From contig JAFSFT010000061.1 of NCBI GenBank assembly GCA_017435045.1, forward strand, positions 1 to 32,963: DNA of 32,963 bases. Direction: 5' to 3'. Position numbers and translations under genes: made by a program. Under the pieces are notes generated by a model. It made no database searches and was not told the DNA's origin. It saw only the letters and a list, made by a program, of their open reading frames with translations. This DNA is from Oscillospiraceae bacterium (lineage in GTDB: Bacteria; Bacillota; Clostridia; Oscillospirales; Ruminococcaceae). Positions 14,260-23,100 of the stretch are shown here, in pieces; within the stretch, counting starts at the first letter, position 1, and each line of letters opens with the position of its first letter.

Positions 14260-15295
14260 GTTTAGCCAGCTCCTCTTTGATGTAGTCTGTTGTCATCATT
14301 TTAGCTTTTGTGCCTTCAACATCAAGACGTTCTGTGTTGTGGCTGTTGTACTGGTGGAGAACTTTTTCTTCTGTTCTGCCTTCCACAAAATATTTATCGT
14401 AGTTGAGGTCGCGGTTGTCAGCAGGTACACGGTAATAGCCGCCCATATCAATTGCTTTGGCAGCTTCTTCTTCTGTAAGCAGTGTTTCGTACAGCTTTTC
14501 GCCGTGTCTTTCGCCTATAATTTTAATGCCGGTGTCGCCAAACAGCTCCTGTGTTGCTTTTGCAAGGTCACCGATGGTGCAGGCAGGAGATTTCTGAACA
14601 AAAAGGTCACCCGGCTGGCCGTGTGTAAATGCAAATACAACAAGGTCAACAGCTTCGTCAAGGTTCATAAGGAAGCGTGTCATTTCAGGGTTTGTAATTG
14701 TCAGCGGCTTGCCCTGTCTTATCTGGTCGCGGAAAAGCGGAATAACGCTGCCGCGGCTGCACATAACATTGCCGTATCTTGTACAGCAGATGGTTGTTTT
14801 TTCAGGGTCAACTGTTCTGGATTTTGCCACGATAACCTTTTCCATCATAGCTTTGGAGATGCCCATTGCGTTGATAGGGTATGCAGCCTTGTCCGTGGAA
14901 AGGCACACAACTCTTTTTACGCCGTGGCGGATTGCACTTGTAAGCACATTTTCTGTGCCAAGCACGTTGGTTTTTACAGCTTCCACAGGGAAAAACTCAC
15001 AGGATGGAACCTGTTTGAGTGCTGCGGCGTGGAAGATAAAGTCAACGCCGTTCATAGCATTGTCAACGCTGTTGATATCCCTTACATCACCAATGTAGAA
15101 TTTAACCTTCTGGCTTTCAACAGGGTACTGTACCTGCAGATCGTGGCGCATATCGTCCTGTTTTTTCTCGTCTCGGGAGAAGATGCGGATTTCGCCGATA
15201 TCTGTTGTTAAAAAATGTTTCAGCACTGTGTGGCCAAAGCTGCCTGTGCCGCCTGTAATCAAAAGGGTTTTACCGGTAAAAACGGAATCTGACAT
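14249..15295 (-). CDS. capE: CapE-like inverting UDP-GlcNAc 4,6-dehydratase/epimerase
   Basis: A 348-residue extended SDR of the polysaccharide-biosynthesis (CapE/FnlA/WbjB) group. ITGGTGSFG (13-21) is the NAD(P) loop, followed by IFSRDEKKQDDMRHDL, FHAAALKQVPSCEFFP and LSTDKAAYPINAMGISK. The usual YxxxK is replaced by the MGISK form seen in inverting dehydratases, and GERHGEKLYETLL lies near the C-terminus. It performs the first committed step from UDP-GlcNAc. I chose the ATG at 15295 because GGAGG lies about 10 bases upstream; an in-frame upstream ATG has no site. It is the first gene of the operon and overlaps capF. Confidence 0.95.
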   Translation of the reverse strand: MSDSVFTGKTLLITGGTGSFGHTVLKHFLTTDIGEIRIFSRDEKKQDDMRHDLQVQYPVESQKVKFYIGDVRDINSVDNAMNGVDFIFHAAALKQVPSCEFFPVEAVKTNVLGTENVLTSAIRHGVKRVVCLSTDKAAYPINAMGISKAMMEKVIVAKSRTVDPEKTTICCTRYGNVMCSRGSVIPLFRDQIRQGKPLTITNPEMTRFLMNLDEAVDLVVFAFTHGQPGDLFVQKSPACTIGDLAKATQELFGDTGIKIIGERHGEKLYETLLTEEEAAKAIDMGGYYRVPADNRDLNYDKYFVEGRTEEKVLHQYNSHNTERLDVEGTKAKMMTTDYIKEELAKLGK

Positions 15296-15362
15296 AAAAT
15301 TTATCCTCCAAAGCATAGCTTTTATTTTGTAAAATCAATATGCAGACGCATATATTCAATTT

Positions 15363-15368
15363 ATTCTA
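15363..15368 (-). promoter_or_regulatory. -10 region of the cap operon promoter
   Basis: On the minus strand, TG-T-TAGAAT (TAGAAT at 15368-15363) is an extended -10 about 68 bases before the capE start. The -35 is weak. The 15296-15525 interval contains this and the divergent pepT promoter only. Confidence 0.5.
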
Positions 15369-15422
15369 ACATATTTTTTGTAATATTAAAAGTATATAAA
15401 GTGAAAATAGCATAAAAATGTA

Positions 15423-15449
15423 TTGATTTTACAGATTTTGTGATAGAAT
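15423..15449 (+). promoter_or_regulatory. Probable pepT promoter
   Basis: TTGATT (15423-15428) and TGA-TAGAAT (TAGAAT at 15444-15449), an extended -10 with a short 15-base spacer, about 75 bases before the pepT ATG and divergent from the cap promoter. Confidence 0.45.
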
Positions 15450-15525
15450 ATAGGCAGAAAATAAACTGCGGCAGATATGGCAAAACAGGATGTGTGCCGC
15501 AGAACAGATAAAAGGAGATTTTACT

Positions 15526-16743
15526 ATGAACGTTCTTGAAAAATTTTTAAGCTACATAAAAATTTCTTCACCATCCGATGAAGAGTGCGAAAGCTGTCCG
15601 TCCTCCGCCTGCCAGCTTGATGTGGCAGAGTTTGTGGCACAGCAGATGAAAGAAATCGGTCTTGACAATGTGAGAATTGAAAAAGGCTATGTTTACGGCA
15701 ATCTGCCTGCAACTGCAGGTTACGAAGCTGTTCCATGCATCGGCCTTATTGCACATATGGATACAGCACCGGAATTCAACGGCTGGGGTGTGAAACCGCA
15801 GATTATCGAAAACTACAACGGCGGCAATGTACTGCTCAAAGGCAGCGGAGATGTTTTAAGCCCTGCAGATTTCCCTGAACTTCTCGGCTTCAAAGGTCAC
15901 ACACTTGTTACAACCGACGGTACAACACTGCTTGGTGCCGATGATAAAGCGGGCATTGCAGTCATTATGCAGGCAGTTGAGGACATCATAAAAAACAACA
16001 TTCCTCATGGTGCAATCGCAGTGGGCTTTACACCTGACGAGGAAATTGGACGCGGTGCAGACAACTTCAATGTAGAGGGCTTCGGTGCACAGTTTGCCTA
16101 CACAGTTGACGGTGGCCTGCCAGGTGAAATCGAATACCAGAACTTCAACGCATACTCCGCAAAGGTAACTGTTACAGGACGTTCCATTCATCCCGGTTCT
16201 TCCAAAAATCAGATGATAAACAGTCAGCGTGTTGCTATGGAGTTTGACCGTATGCTGCCGGAATTTGAACGCCCTGAATATACCGAGGGCTTTGAAGGCT
16301 TCTATCACCTTATCGGTTTTGACGGCTGCACAGAAAAAACAACATTAAGCTATATCCTCCGTGACCACGATGATGACAAGATTGTGGCAAAATGTCAGCT
16401 TATGCAGGATGTTGCCGCATACCTCAATAAAAAATACGGCAAAGAACTTGTAGTTGTGGAAACAAAGGAAAGCTACCGCAATATGAAATGCCAGATTCTG
16501 CCGCATTTCCATCTTGTGGAAAACGCACAGAAGGCCATTGAAATGGCAGGCATCACACCTAAAAATGTGGCAATCCGCGGCGGTACAGACGGCGCGCGTC
16601 TGTCCTTTATGGGCCTGCCGTGTCCAAATCTGGCAACTGGCGGTATGAACTTCCACGGCAAGTACGAATGTGTGACAAAGGAAAATATGGAAATCTGCAC
16701 ACAGGTGGTAAAAAACATTATCTCTCTTTATGCACAGAGATAA
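15526..16743 (+). CDS. pepT: Peptidase T (tripeptide aminopeptidase, M20B)
   Basis: A 405-residue metallopeptidase of the usual PepT length. The M20 active-site pattern is complete: AHMDTAPEF (His77, Asp79), GADDKAGIA (bridging Asp139), TPDEEIGRG (Glu172 and Glu173), TVDGG, RSIHPGSSKN and the C-terminal RGGTDGARLSFMG with GGMNFHGKYE. PepT removes the N-terminal residue from tripeptides in the cytoplasm using two zinc ions. The ATG at 15526 has AAAGGAGA upstream; an in-frame extension to 15490 lacks an N-terminal match. The gene is monocistronic, ending at a strong hairpin shared with the convergent membrane-protein gene. Confidence 0.97.
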   Translation: MNVLEKFLSYIKISSPSDEECESCPSSACQLDVAEFVAQQMKEIGLDNVRIEKGYVYGNLPATAGYEAVPCIGLIAHMDTAPEFNGWGVKPQIIENYNGGNVLLKGSGDVLSPADFPELLGFKGHTLVTTDGTTLLGADDKAGIAVIMQAVEDIIKNNIPHGAIAVGFTPDEEIGRGADNFNVEGFGAQFAYTVDGGLPGEIEYQNFNAYSAKVTVTGRSIHPGSSKNQMINSQRVAMEFDRMLPEFERPEYTEGFEGFYHLIGFDGCTEKTTLSYILRDHDDDKIVAKCQLMQDVAAYLNKKYGKELVVVETKESYRNMKCQILPHFHLVENAQKAIEMAGITPKNVAIRGGTDGARLSFMGLPCPNLATGGMNFHGKYECVTKENMEICTQVVKNIISLYAQR

Positions 16744-16775
16744 AAGTACATAATTTTTTGGAATAACGCAAAATC

Positions 16776-16802
16776 AAAAGGACGGCAGGCTGCCGTCCTT
16801 TT
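16776..16802. terminator. Bidirectional terminator after pepT
   Basis: AAAAGGACGGC / GCCGTCCTTTT with an AGGCT loop, flanked by A and T runs, lying between convergent genes. Confidence 0.9.
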
Positions 16803-16822
16803 CTGCTGTGTTTTATAAATTT

Positions 16823-17419
16823 TTAAAGTGGAATTATCAGATATACAAGACCGATGATATAAACCGCCTTTGATATCCTGCCAACCCACAGATAATAGCT
16901 GTCGTTTGCCGCCCTGTCAGGGTGGAAAAAGCTGTAAACTGCAGTGCTGTACCGGTTTGCAATAAATGCGGCTGCCATAAGTGCAAGGGTAAGAATCCAC
17001 CGTTTTTCTCCAAATCCACGGTTTCTCTCGGCACTCTGGTCGGCAATTTTATCCCACTGGGCATGGGGCAGCAGGGATATGTCCGTACCCTTTCCGGCAG
17101 ACACCTTGCCGTCACTTGCTACTGTCAGTGTATAGGTATCGTCAATTGTTATCAGCGAATAATCCAGCTGCTTGTTCAGCACTATTTTTTTGTAATCTGC
17201 CGCAGGATTTCTGCAGGTATAGGTTATGGTGATAAGGCTGGCACTTTTTTTGTAAAAATGTCCCTCCACATATATGCCTTTTGTAAAGAACAAAAACCAG
17301 AATACCGCAAGGTACAGTACAAGAAGTGCAGTCAGTACAATATGCTTTAAAAGCTTTTGGAAAAATGGTGTGATAAGTTGTATGATGTGTTGTATGATGT
17401 CGCCGATAAGCTGTTCCAT
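16823..17419 (-). CDS. Unrecognised membrane protein
   Basis: A 198-residue protein I do not recognise. An amphipathic N-terminus (EQLIGDIIQHIIQLITPFF) is followed by a strong membrane span at about residues 24-45. A polar domain of about 90 residues contains possible beta strands (YVEGHFYKKSASLITITYTC, then DDTYTLTVASDGKVS). Two more hydrophobic segments lie near the C-terminus, around 139-156 and 175-196. The ATG at 17419 has GGGGAGG six bases upstream; the frame extends further but without a site. It is a single gene ending at the shared hairpin. It could be a sensor or channel-type protein, but no signature motif is visible. Confidence 0.7.
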   Translation of the reverse strand: MEQLIGDIIQHIIQLITPFFQKLLKHIVLTALLVLYLAVFWFLFFTKGIYVEGHFYKKSASLITITYTCRNPAADYKKIVLNKQLDYSLITIDDTYTLTVASDGKVSAGKGTDISLLPHAQWDKIADQSAERNRGFGEKRWILTLALMAAAFIANRYSTAVYSFFHPDRAANDSYYLWVGRISKAVYIIGLVYLIIPL

Positions 17420-17589
17420 ATATTTCCTCCCCGCAGATTGTATGTATAAAATATTGTATTCAATATTTTTCTGTATATCAATGATACAGCATATTCTGCA
17501 CAAAATCAAATTTTTACAGAAATGTCTGCATATATAAAATACTCCATAAATTTAATTTATAATATAATAAATTGCAACAAAATAAGTAC

Positions 17590-17617
17590 TTGAAAAAAAC
17601 GTACAATAGGTTATGAT
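17590..17617 (+). promoter_or_regulatory. Promoter of the glmU-like/prs/pth/mfd region
   Basis: TTGAAA (17590-17595), a 16-base spacer and TATGAT (17612-17617), 45 bases before the ATG at 17662. The preceding 17420-17589 interval is very AT-rich and holds no gene. Confidence 0.5.
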
Positions 17618-17661
17618 ATAAGTGTACAGCTATGAAACAAACAAGACAGAAGGTGATTACA

Positions 17662-18360
17662 ATGTCCATAGCAGAAAAAGAAAAATACTATCTTGACATT
17701 ATCGAAAAGCACGTGGCAAACGGCGTGGAATTTTTCACAAGTCACGGTATAATTATTGACCCTCAGGTAAAAATCGGCAAAGGCACACAGATTCTCCCGG
17801 GTACAATTCTCAGAGGCAATACCGAAATCGGCGAAAACTGTGTCATCGGTCCAAACAGTATGCTGACAGACTGCAAAATCGGCGACGGGGTTGTGTTCAA
17901 TGCTTCCCAGGGGACAGAGTCTGTTGTTGAGGACGGTGCAAAAATCGGTCCGTTTACACAGCTGCGTCCAAACAGCCATATCTGCAAAAAGGTTAAAATC
18001 GGCGACTTTGTAGAGGTTAAAAACTCCACAGTGGGCGAAGGCACTTCCATTGCACACCTCACCTATATCGGCGACAGTGACGTGGGCAAACACGTAAACT
18101 TCGGTTGCGGCGTAGTAACGGTAAACTACGACGGTGCAAGCAAAAACCGCTGCACAATCGGAGATTATGCCTTTATCGGCTGCAATACCAACCTTATTGC
18201 TCCTGTAAAGGTGGGCAACGGTGCATATACAGCGGCAGGTTCAACCATCAACAAGGATGTTCCGGACGGCGATCTGGCGGTTGCCAGAGCAAGACAGGAA
18301 AATAAATCCAAATGGGCAGAGAAAAAACTCAGCGGATATATTGAAAAACATTCCAAATAG
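17662..18360 (+). CDS. GlmU-like acetyltransferase lacking the uridylyltransferase domain
   Basis: A 232-residue left-handed beta-helix protein matching the C-terminal half of GlmU. It begins at the linker (HVANGVEF...IDPQVKIGKGTQILPGTIL) and continues through the hexapeptide coils. Its acetyl-transfer site is intact: IAHLTYIGDSDVG with His132, then GCGVVTVNYDG, FIGCNTNLIAPVKVG and AVARARQENKSKWAEKK. Bifunctional GlmU is about 450 residues; the N-terminal pyrophosphorylase domain with its GGxGTRM loop is absent, and the upstream 240 bases are AT-rich noncoding. It lies directly upstream of prs, the standard glmU position. It should acetylate glucosamine-1-phosphate; another protein would then have to supply the uridylyl transfer. 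The start is the ATG with AAGGTG, rather than the ATG at 17632. Confidence 0.9.
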   Translation: MSIAEKEKYYLDIIEKHVANGVEFFTSHGIIIDPQVKIGKGTQILPGTILRGNTEIGENCVIGPNSMLTDCKIGDGVVFNASQGTESVVEDGAKIGPFTQLRPNSHICKKVKIGDFVEVKNSTVGEGTSIAHLTYIGDSDVGKHVNFGCGVVTVNYDGASKNRCTIGDYAFIGCNTNLIAPVKVGNGAYTAAGSTINKDVPDGDLAVARARQENKSKWAEKKLSGYIEKHSK

Positions 18361-18445
18361 GATTACAATATAATTGATGTGTATTAATATTTTTAAATTT
18401 TTTAAAAATAGAAAATAGATAACAAGAGAGAAAAAGAGGTACAAA

Positions 18446-19393
18446 ATGAACATTCACGGTAAAGACATTAAGATTTTTGCTTGCAACTCCAGCAAAGAAC
18501 TTGCAAAGAAAATTGCTGACCAGATGGGCTTGCCACTCGGTAAATGCGAAGTAGGCACATTCAGCGATGGTGAAATTGCAGTTTCTATCAAAGAAACAGT
18601 TCGTGGCAGCGACGTTTTCATCATCCAGAGTACAAATGCACCTGTAAACAACAATCTTATGGAATTGCTCATTATGATTGATGCAATGAAGAGAGCTTCT
18701 GCAGGCCGCATCACAGCAGTTATGCCATACTACGGCTATGCCCGTCAGGACAGAAAGAGCAAATCCCGTGACCCAATCACAGCTAAACTTGTTGCAGACC
18801 TTATCACAGCTGCAGGCGCAGACAGAGTTCTGACAATGGACCTTCACGCAGCACAGATTCAGGGCTTCTTTGACATCCCACTCGACCACCTTGTAGGTAT
18901 GCCAATCCTTGCAAGAATGTTCGAAACAAGAGAAATCGACGACCTCGTAGTAGTTAGCCCGGACCTTGGTTCTGTAACAAGAGCAAGAAACTTTGCAAGC
19001 TACCTTGATGCACCAATCGCTATCATCGACAAACGCCGTCCAAAAGCAAACGTTTCTGAAATCATGAACATCATCGGCGACATCAACGGCAAAAACGTTG
19101 TTATCATCGACGACATCATCGATACAGCAGGTACACTCTGCAACGCAGCGAATGCACTTAAAGAACGCGGTGCAAAATCTGTAAGAGCTTGTGCAACACA
19201 CGGTGTTCTCTCCGGTCCTGCAATTCAGAGAATTGAAGAATCTGCTCTTGAAGAAATTATTCTTCTTGACACAATCCAGCTTCCTGAAGAAAAACAGATT
19301 GACAAAATCAAAGTTACATCAGTTGCAACAGTATTCGCTGATGCTATCAGAAGAATCTACGCTGACCAGTCTGTTTCCACTTTGTTTGACTAA
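18446..19393 (+). CDS. prs: Ribose-phosphate pyrophosphokinase (PRPP synthetase)
   Basis: A 315-residue class I PRPP synthetase of standard length. It contains [20 protein letters not shown], the ATP-binding [19 protein letters not shown] flexible loop, [13 protein letters not shown] with the metal-binding His, the [14 protein letters not shown] region, and the PRPP loop [13 protein letters not shown] near residues 218-230. It makes PRPP from ribose-5-phosphate and ATP for nucleotide, His and Trp synthesis. The ATG has an AGAGG site. It follows the GlmU-like gene by 85 AT-rich bases and ends two bases before the pth start. Codon use is highly biased, as expected for a strongly expressed gene. 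Confidence 0.98.
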   Translation: MNIHGKDIKIFACNSSKELAKKIADQMGLPLGKCEVGTFSDGEIAVSIKETVRGSDVFIIQSTNAPVNNNLMELLIMIDAMKRASAGRITAVMPYYGYARQDRKSKSRDPITAKLVADLITAAGADRVLTMDLHAAQIQGFFDIPLDHLVGMPILARMFETREIDDLVVVSPDLGSVTRARNFASYLDAPIAIIDKRRPKANVSEIMNIIGDINGKNVVIIDDIIDTAGTLCNAANALKERGAKSVRACATHGVLSGPAIQRIEESALEEIILLDTIQLPEEKQIDKIKVTSVATVFADAIRRIYADQSVSTLFD

Positions 19394-19395
19394 TT

Positions 19396-19986
19396 ATGTT
19401 TTTTAAAAAATCAAATCAGAGCATAGATTACATAGTAGCAGGGCTTGGAAATCCGGGCAGCAAATATCAGAATACCCGTCACAACATCGGCTTTGAAACA
19501 CTGGACTACATTGCGGATAAAAACAATGTTTCGGTTACAAAGGCCAAATTCTCCGCACTTTACGGTGTGTGGGAAACAGAGGGCAAAAAGGTTATGCTGC
19601 TGAAACCCCAGACCTTTATGAACCTTTCGGGCGAGGCAGTAATGCAGGCCGCAAAGTTCTACAAGGTTCCCGCTGAAAATATCATCGTTATCTTTGACGA
19701 TGTATCTCTCGATGTAGGCAAGATGCGTATCCGTGCAAAGGGCAGCGCAGGCGGCCACAATGGCATCAAGAGCATCATCAGCCATATGGGGCAGGAGTTT
19801 CCAAGGATAAAGATGGGCGTGGGGCAGAAACCGCATCCTGACTATGACCTTGCCGACTGGGTGCTGGGCAAATTTACCGAGTCTGACAAAAAGCTTTTGG
19901 CAGACCGATTTGAGGATGCCCACAGGGCTGTAAAGCTTATGGTTACAGGCGACAGTCAGAAAGCTATGAACTTATATAACAGATAA
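19396..19986 (+). CDS. pth: Peptidyl-tRNA hydrolase
   Basis: A 196-residue Pth1 (usual 185-195). The active-site pattern is complete: AGLGNPGSKYQNTRHNIGF with the catalytic His, KPQTFMNLSGEAV, IFDDVSLDVGKMRIR, and GSAGGHNGIKS. It releases peptides from prematurely dropped-off tRNAs. The ATG lies two bases after the prs stop, and no separate promoter is visible, so co-transcription with prs is very likely. The prs-pth-mfd order resembles Bacillus prs-ctc-spoVC-fin-mfd, but the ctc and fin genes are missing here. Confidence 0.97.
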   Translation: MFFKKSNQSIDYIVAGLGNPGSKYQNTRHNIGFETLDYIADKNNVSVTKAKFSALYGVWETEGKKVMLLKPQTFMNLSGEAVMQAAKFYKVPAENIIVIFDDVSLDVGKMRIRAKGSAGGHNGIKSIISHMGQEFPRIKMGVGQKPHPDYDLADWVLGKFTESDKKLLADRFEDAHRAVKLMVTGDSQKAMNLYNR

Positions 19987-19996
19987 TTTTACAGAA

Positions 19997-20083
19997 GCCG
20001 TACAGGGGTATACATATCCTTGTACGGCAACTGCTCGTTGTGGACAATGCAAAGTATGCCGCAAAATGCAGGGCGTATTTTGC
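19997..20083 (+). other. Two adjacent hairpins in the pth-mfd gap
   Basis: The first stem is GCCGTACA (19997-20004) with TGTACGGC (20021-20028). The second is GCAAAAT (20061-20067) with ATTTTGC (20077-20083). Neither is followed by a T run, so they are poor terminators. They may be processing sites, a weak attenuator or part of the mfd 5' leader. The 19987-20180 gap has no gene I can support. Confidence 0.4.
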
Positions 20084-20180
20084 ACTGTAATACAACAAAC
20101 GGTCAAAAATAACCGGAAAAACAGGAAAAAGTAATTACAAACAGTAATTTTTGTCGAAAAATATACAAAGAGGAGCTTGT

Positions 20181-23100
20181 ATGCTGTTAAAAGAACTTAC
20201 AAGAACAACGGAATTTATAAAACTGACCAACGAAATTAAGGCGTACAAATCGCCAGTTGCACTGTTTGGTCTGTCCCAGACTGCCCGTGCAGCCTTTATA
20301 GCGGCAATTCAGCAGGTGACCGACCGCCAGGTGCTGGTGCTTACAAAAGATGAAAAAAGTGCAAACCGCATAAATGACGATATTGCATTTTTCGGCGAAA
20401 AATCGCAGGTTTTTCCGTCAAGGGATTTAACTTTACGTTCTCTTGAAGGTTTTTCCAGAGAGTTTGAGTACCGCCGCATAAAAACAATGGGATATCTTGT
20501 GTCAAAACGCTGCAATATTGTGGTATCCGCAATGGAAGCTGCCCTTATGTACACAATGCCAAAGGAAAAATTTCTGGAAAACACACTGACCGTAAAGACC
20601 ACATCGGTTATCAGTCCCAAAGACCTTGTACAGAAGCTGATTAACGCAGGCTATATCCGCCGTGATATGGTGGAGGGCCCTGGCCAGTTTGCACAGCGTG
20701 GCGATATTGTGGACCTTTACACTCCCGATATGCCGCTGCCTGTCCGAATAGAGTTCTGGGGAGATGAAATCGACCGAATCAATACTTTTGAACTGGAAAC
20801 ACAGCGCCGTACCGAACAGATTAAAAAGGTGCATATTTCACCTGTAAAAGAGGTGCTGTTTACAACGCCTGCACAGGCACTTGCCGCCATAGAGGGATAC
20901 CGCAAAAAGGTGGGCAGCAAAAATCTTGCACAGTTTGATGCAGCTGCCGAAAAGGACATCAATACCCTTAAAAACGATATGATGCCGCAGGCTATGGACA
21001 AATACATCTCCATGTGCTACGAAAAACAGTCCACACTGTTTGATTTTCTCGACAATCCGATTATCTTTATAGACGATTTTTCTGCCGCACGGGAAAGCTA
21101 CGAGCAGACATTGTGGCATAACGGTCAGGATATCGAAACACTTCTTGCTGACGGTGTGCTGGCAAAGGGCATGACCGATTTTTATGCACCGTATTCATAT
21201 ATTATCGAACAGGCAAAAACTGTGCCTACAGTGGTTGCTGAAGATTTTGTACGCAGCATAAGCGATGTAAGCCTTTCCAACATTGTAAACTTCACCTGCC
21301 ACAACCTGCCAAGCTGGGCAGGGGAATACAAGGTGCTTGCAGAGGATGTGGCCGAACTGCTGCGTCAGAATTACAAGATAGTTGTGCTTGCAGGTACAAA
21401 AAAATCCGCACAGAGCCTTGCCCGTGACCTTGAGGGCTTTGGCTACTCGGCATTTTATATGGAAAAGGATGCACTGCTCAGCCCGGGTACCATCGGTGTT
21501 GCCGCGGGACATACACAGCAGGGCTTTGACCTGCCGCAGCACAAGCTGTGCCTTATTACAGGCAGAAAACTGGATGTGGGCAAGCAGAACTACAAGCGTC
21601 AGAAAGCAAAGGATGCCCTTACATCCATAGACGAAATTTCCAAGGGTGACTATGTTGTGCATCAGAACTATGGTATAGGTATCTACGACGGCATACACAA
21701 TGTAAGTATGCAGGGGGTTACAAAGGATTACCTGAAAATCAATTTTCAGGGAAAGGACAGCCTTTTTGTGCCTGTAACCCAGCTGGACCTTATCAGCAGA
21801 TATACCTATGCACAGTCGGACGAAAAGGTTTCCCTTTCCAAGCTTGGCGGCGAAAGCTGGAAAAAGACCAAGGCAAAGGTAAAAAAAGCAACGCAGGAGA
21901 TGGCGGCAGAGCTTATCCGTCTCTACGCCGAGCGAGAAAAGGCAAAGGGTTATCCTTTTGATGAAGATACTGAATGGCAGAAAGACTTTGAGGCACGCTT
22001 TATATATGATGAAACTGACGACCAGCTGCGTGCCATAAGCGAAATCAAAAAGGATATGGAAAGCCGGTATCCAATGGAACGCCTTCTCTGCGGTGACGTT
22101 GGTGTTGGCAAAACCGAGGTTGCCCTGCGTGCCGCGTTCAAAGCGGTTATGAGCAACAAGCAGGTGGCAATACTTGTGCCTACCACTGTGCTTGCGTGGC
22201 AGCATTACAACACTCTTATTCAGCGTATGGAAAGCTTCCCTATAAATATTCAGCTGCTGTCCCGTTTCCGCACGGCAAAGCAGAGGGAACAGACAATAAA
22301 GGACATCAACAGCGGTGTGGCAAACATTGTTGTGGGCACACACGCACTTATACAGAACAAGGTTAAGTTCAAGGATTTAGGCCTTGTTATCATAGACGAG
22401 GAACAGCGTTTTGGCGTTGCACATAAGGAAAAACTGGTGGAGGGCTTTAAAGGTGTGGACGTGCTTACCCTATCCGCAACACCTATCCCGCGTACCCTCA
22501 GCATGGCACTTAACGGCATACGCGATATGTCAACAATAGAAAAACCGCCGTTTGACCGCATACCTATCGAAACCTACGTCTGCGAATATGACGAAAAGAT
22601 GGTAAGCTTTGCACTTAACAGGGAGATCAACCGTGGCGGACAGTGCTACTATCTCTACAACCGCGTGGAAACCATAGACAACTGTGCACTCCGCGTGCAG
22701 AAGATGTGCCCGAATGCCAGAATTGCGGTGGCACACGGACAGATGGACGAAGCCAGCCTTTCCCGCGTGTGGCAGCAGCTTATAAACGGCGAGATTGATA
22801 TCCTTGTATGTACCACCATCATCGAGACAGGTATCGACGTGCCAAACTGCAACACACTGATTATAGAGGACTCTGACCGGATGGGACTCAGTCAGCTTTA
22901 TCAGATACGCGGACGCGTGGGACGTTCCACCCGAAAGGCATATGCATACTTTACCTTTAAACGCAACAAGGTGCTTAACGAAATTGCAGTAAAACGACTC
23001 AACGCCATCAGAGAGTTCACAAACTTTGGTTCGGGCTTTAAAATTGCAATGAGGGATTTGCAGATACGCGGTGCAGGCAGCATTCTGGGCAAAACACAAA

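Noticed and set aside
20152-20158. Exact TGTCGAA (0A box) before mfd as a Spo0A site
   Set aside because: There is no matching promoter element, and several such 7-mers are expected by chance in 33 kb.
21195-22343. 382-codon minus-strand frame inside mfd
   Set aside because: It lies opposite the conserved Mfd motor and has no recognisable motif.
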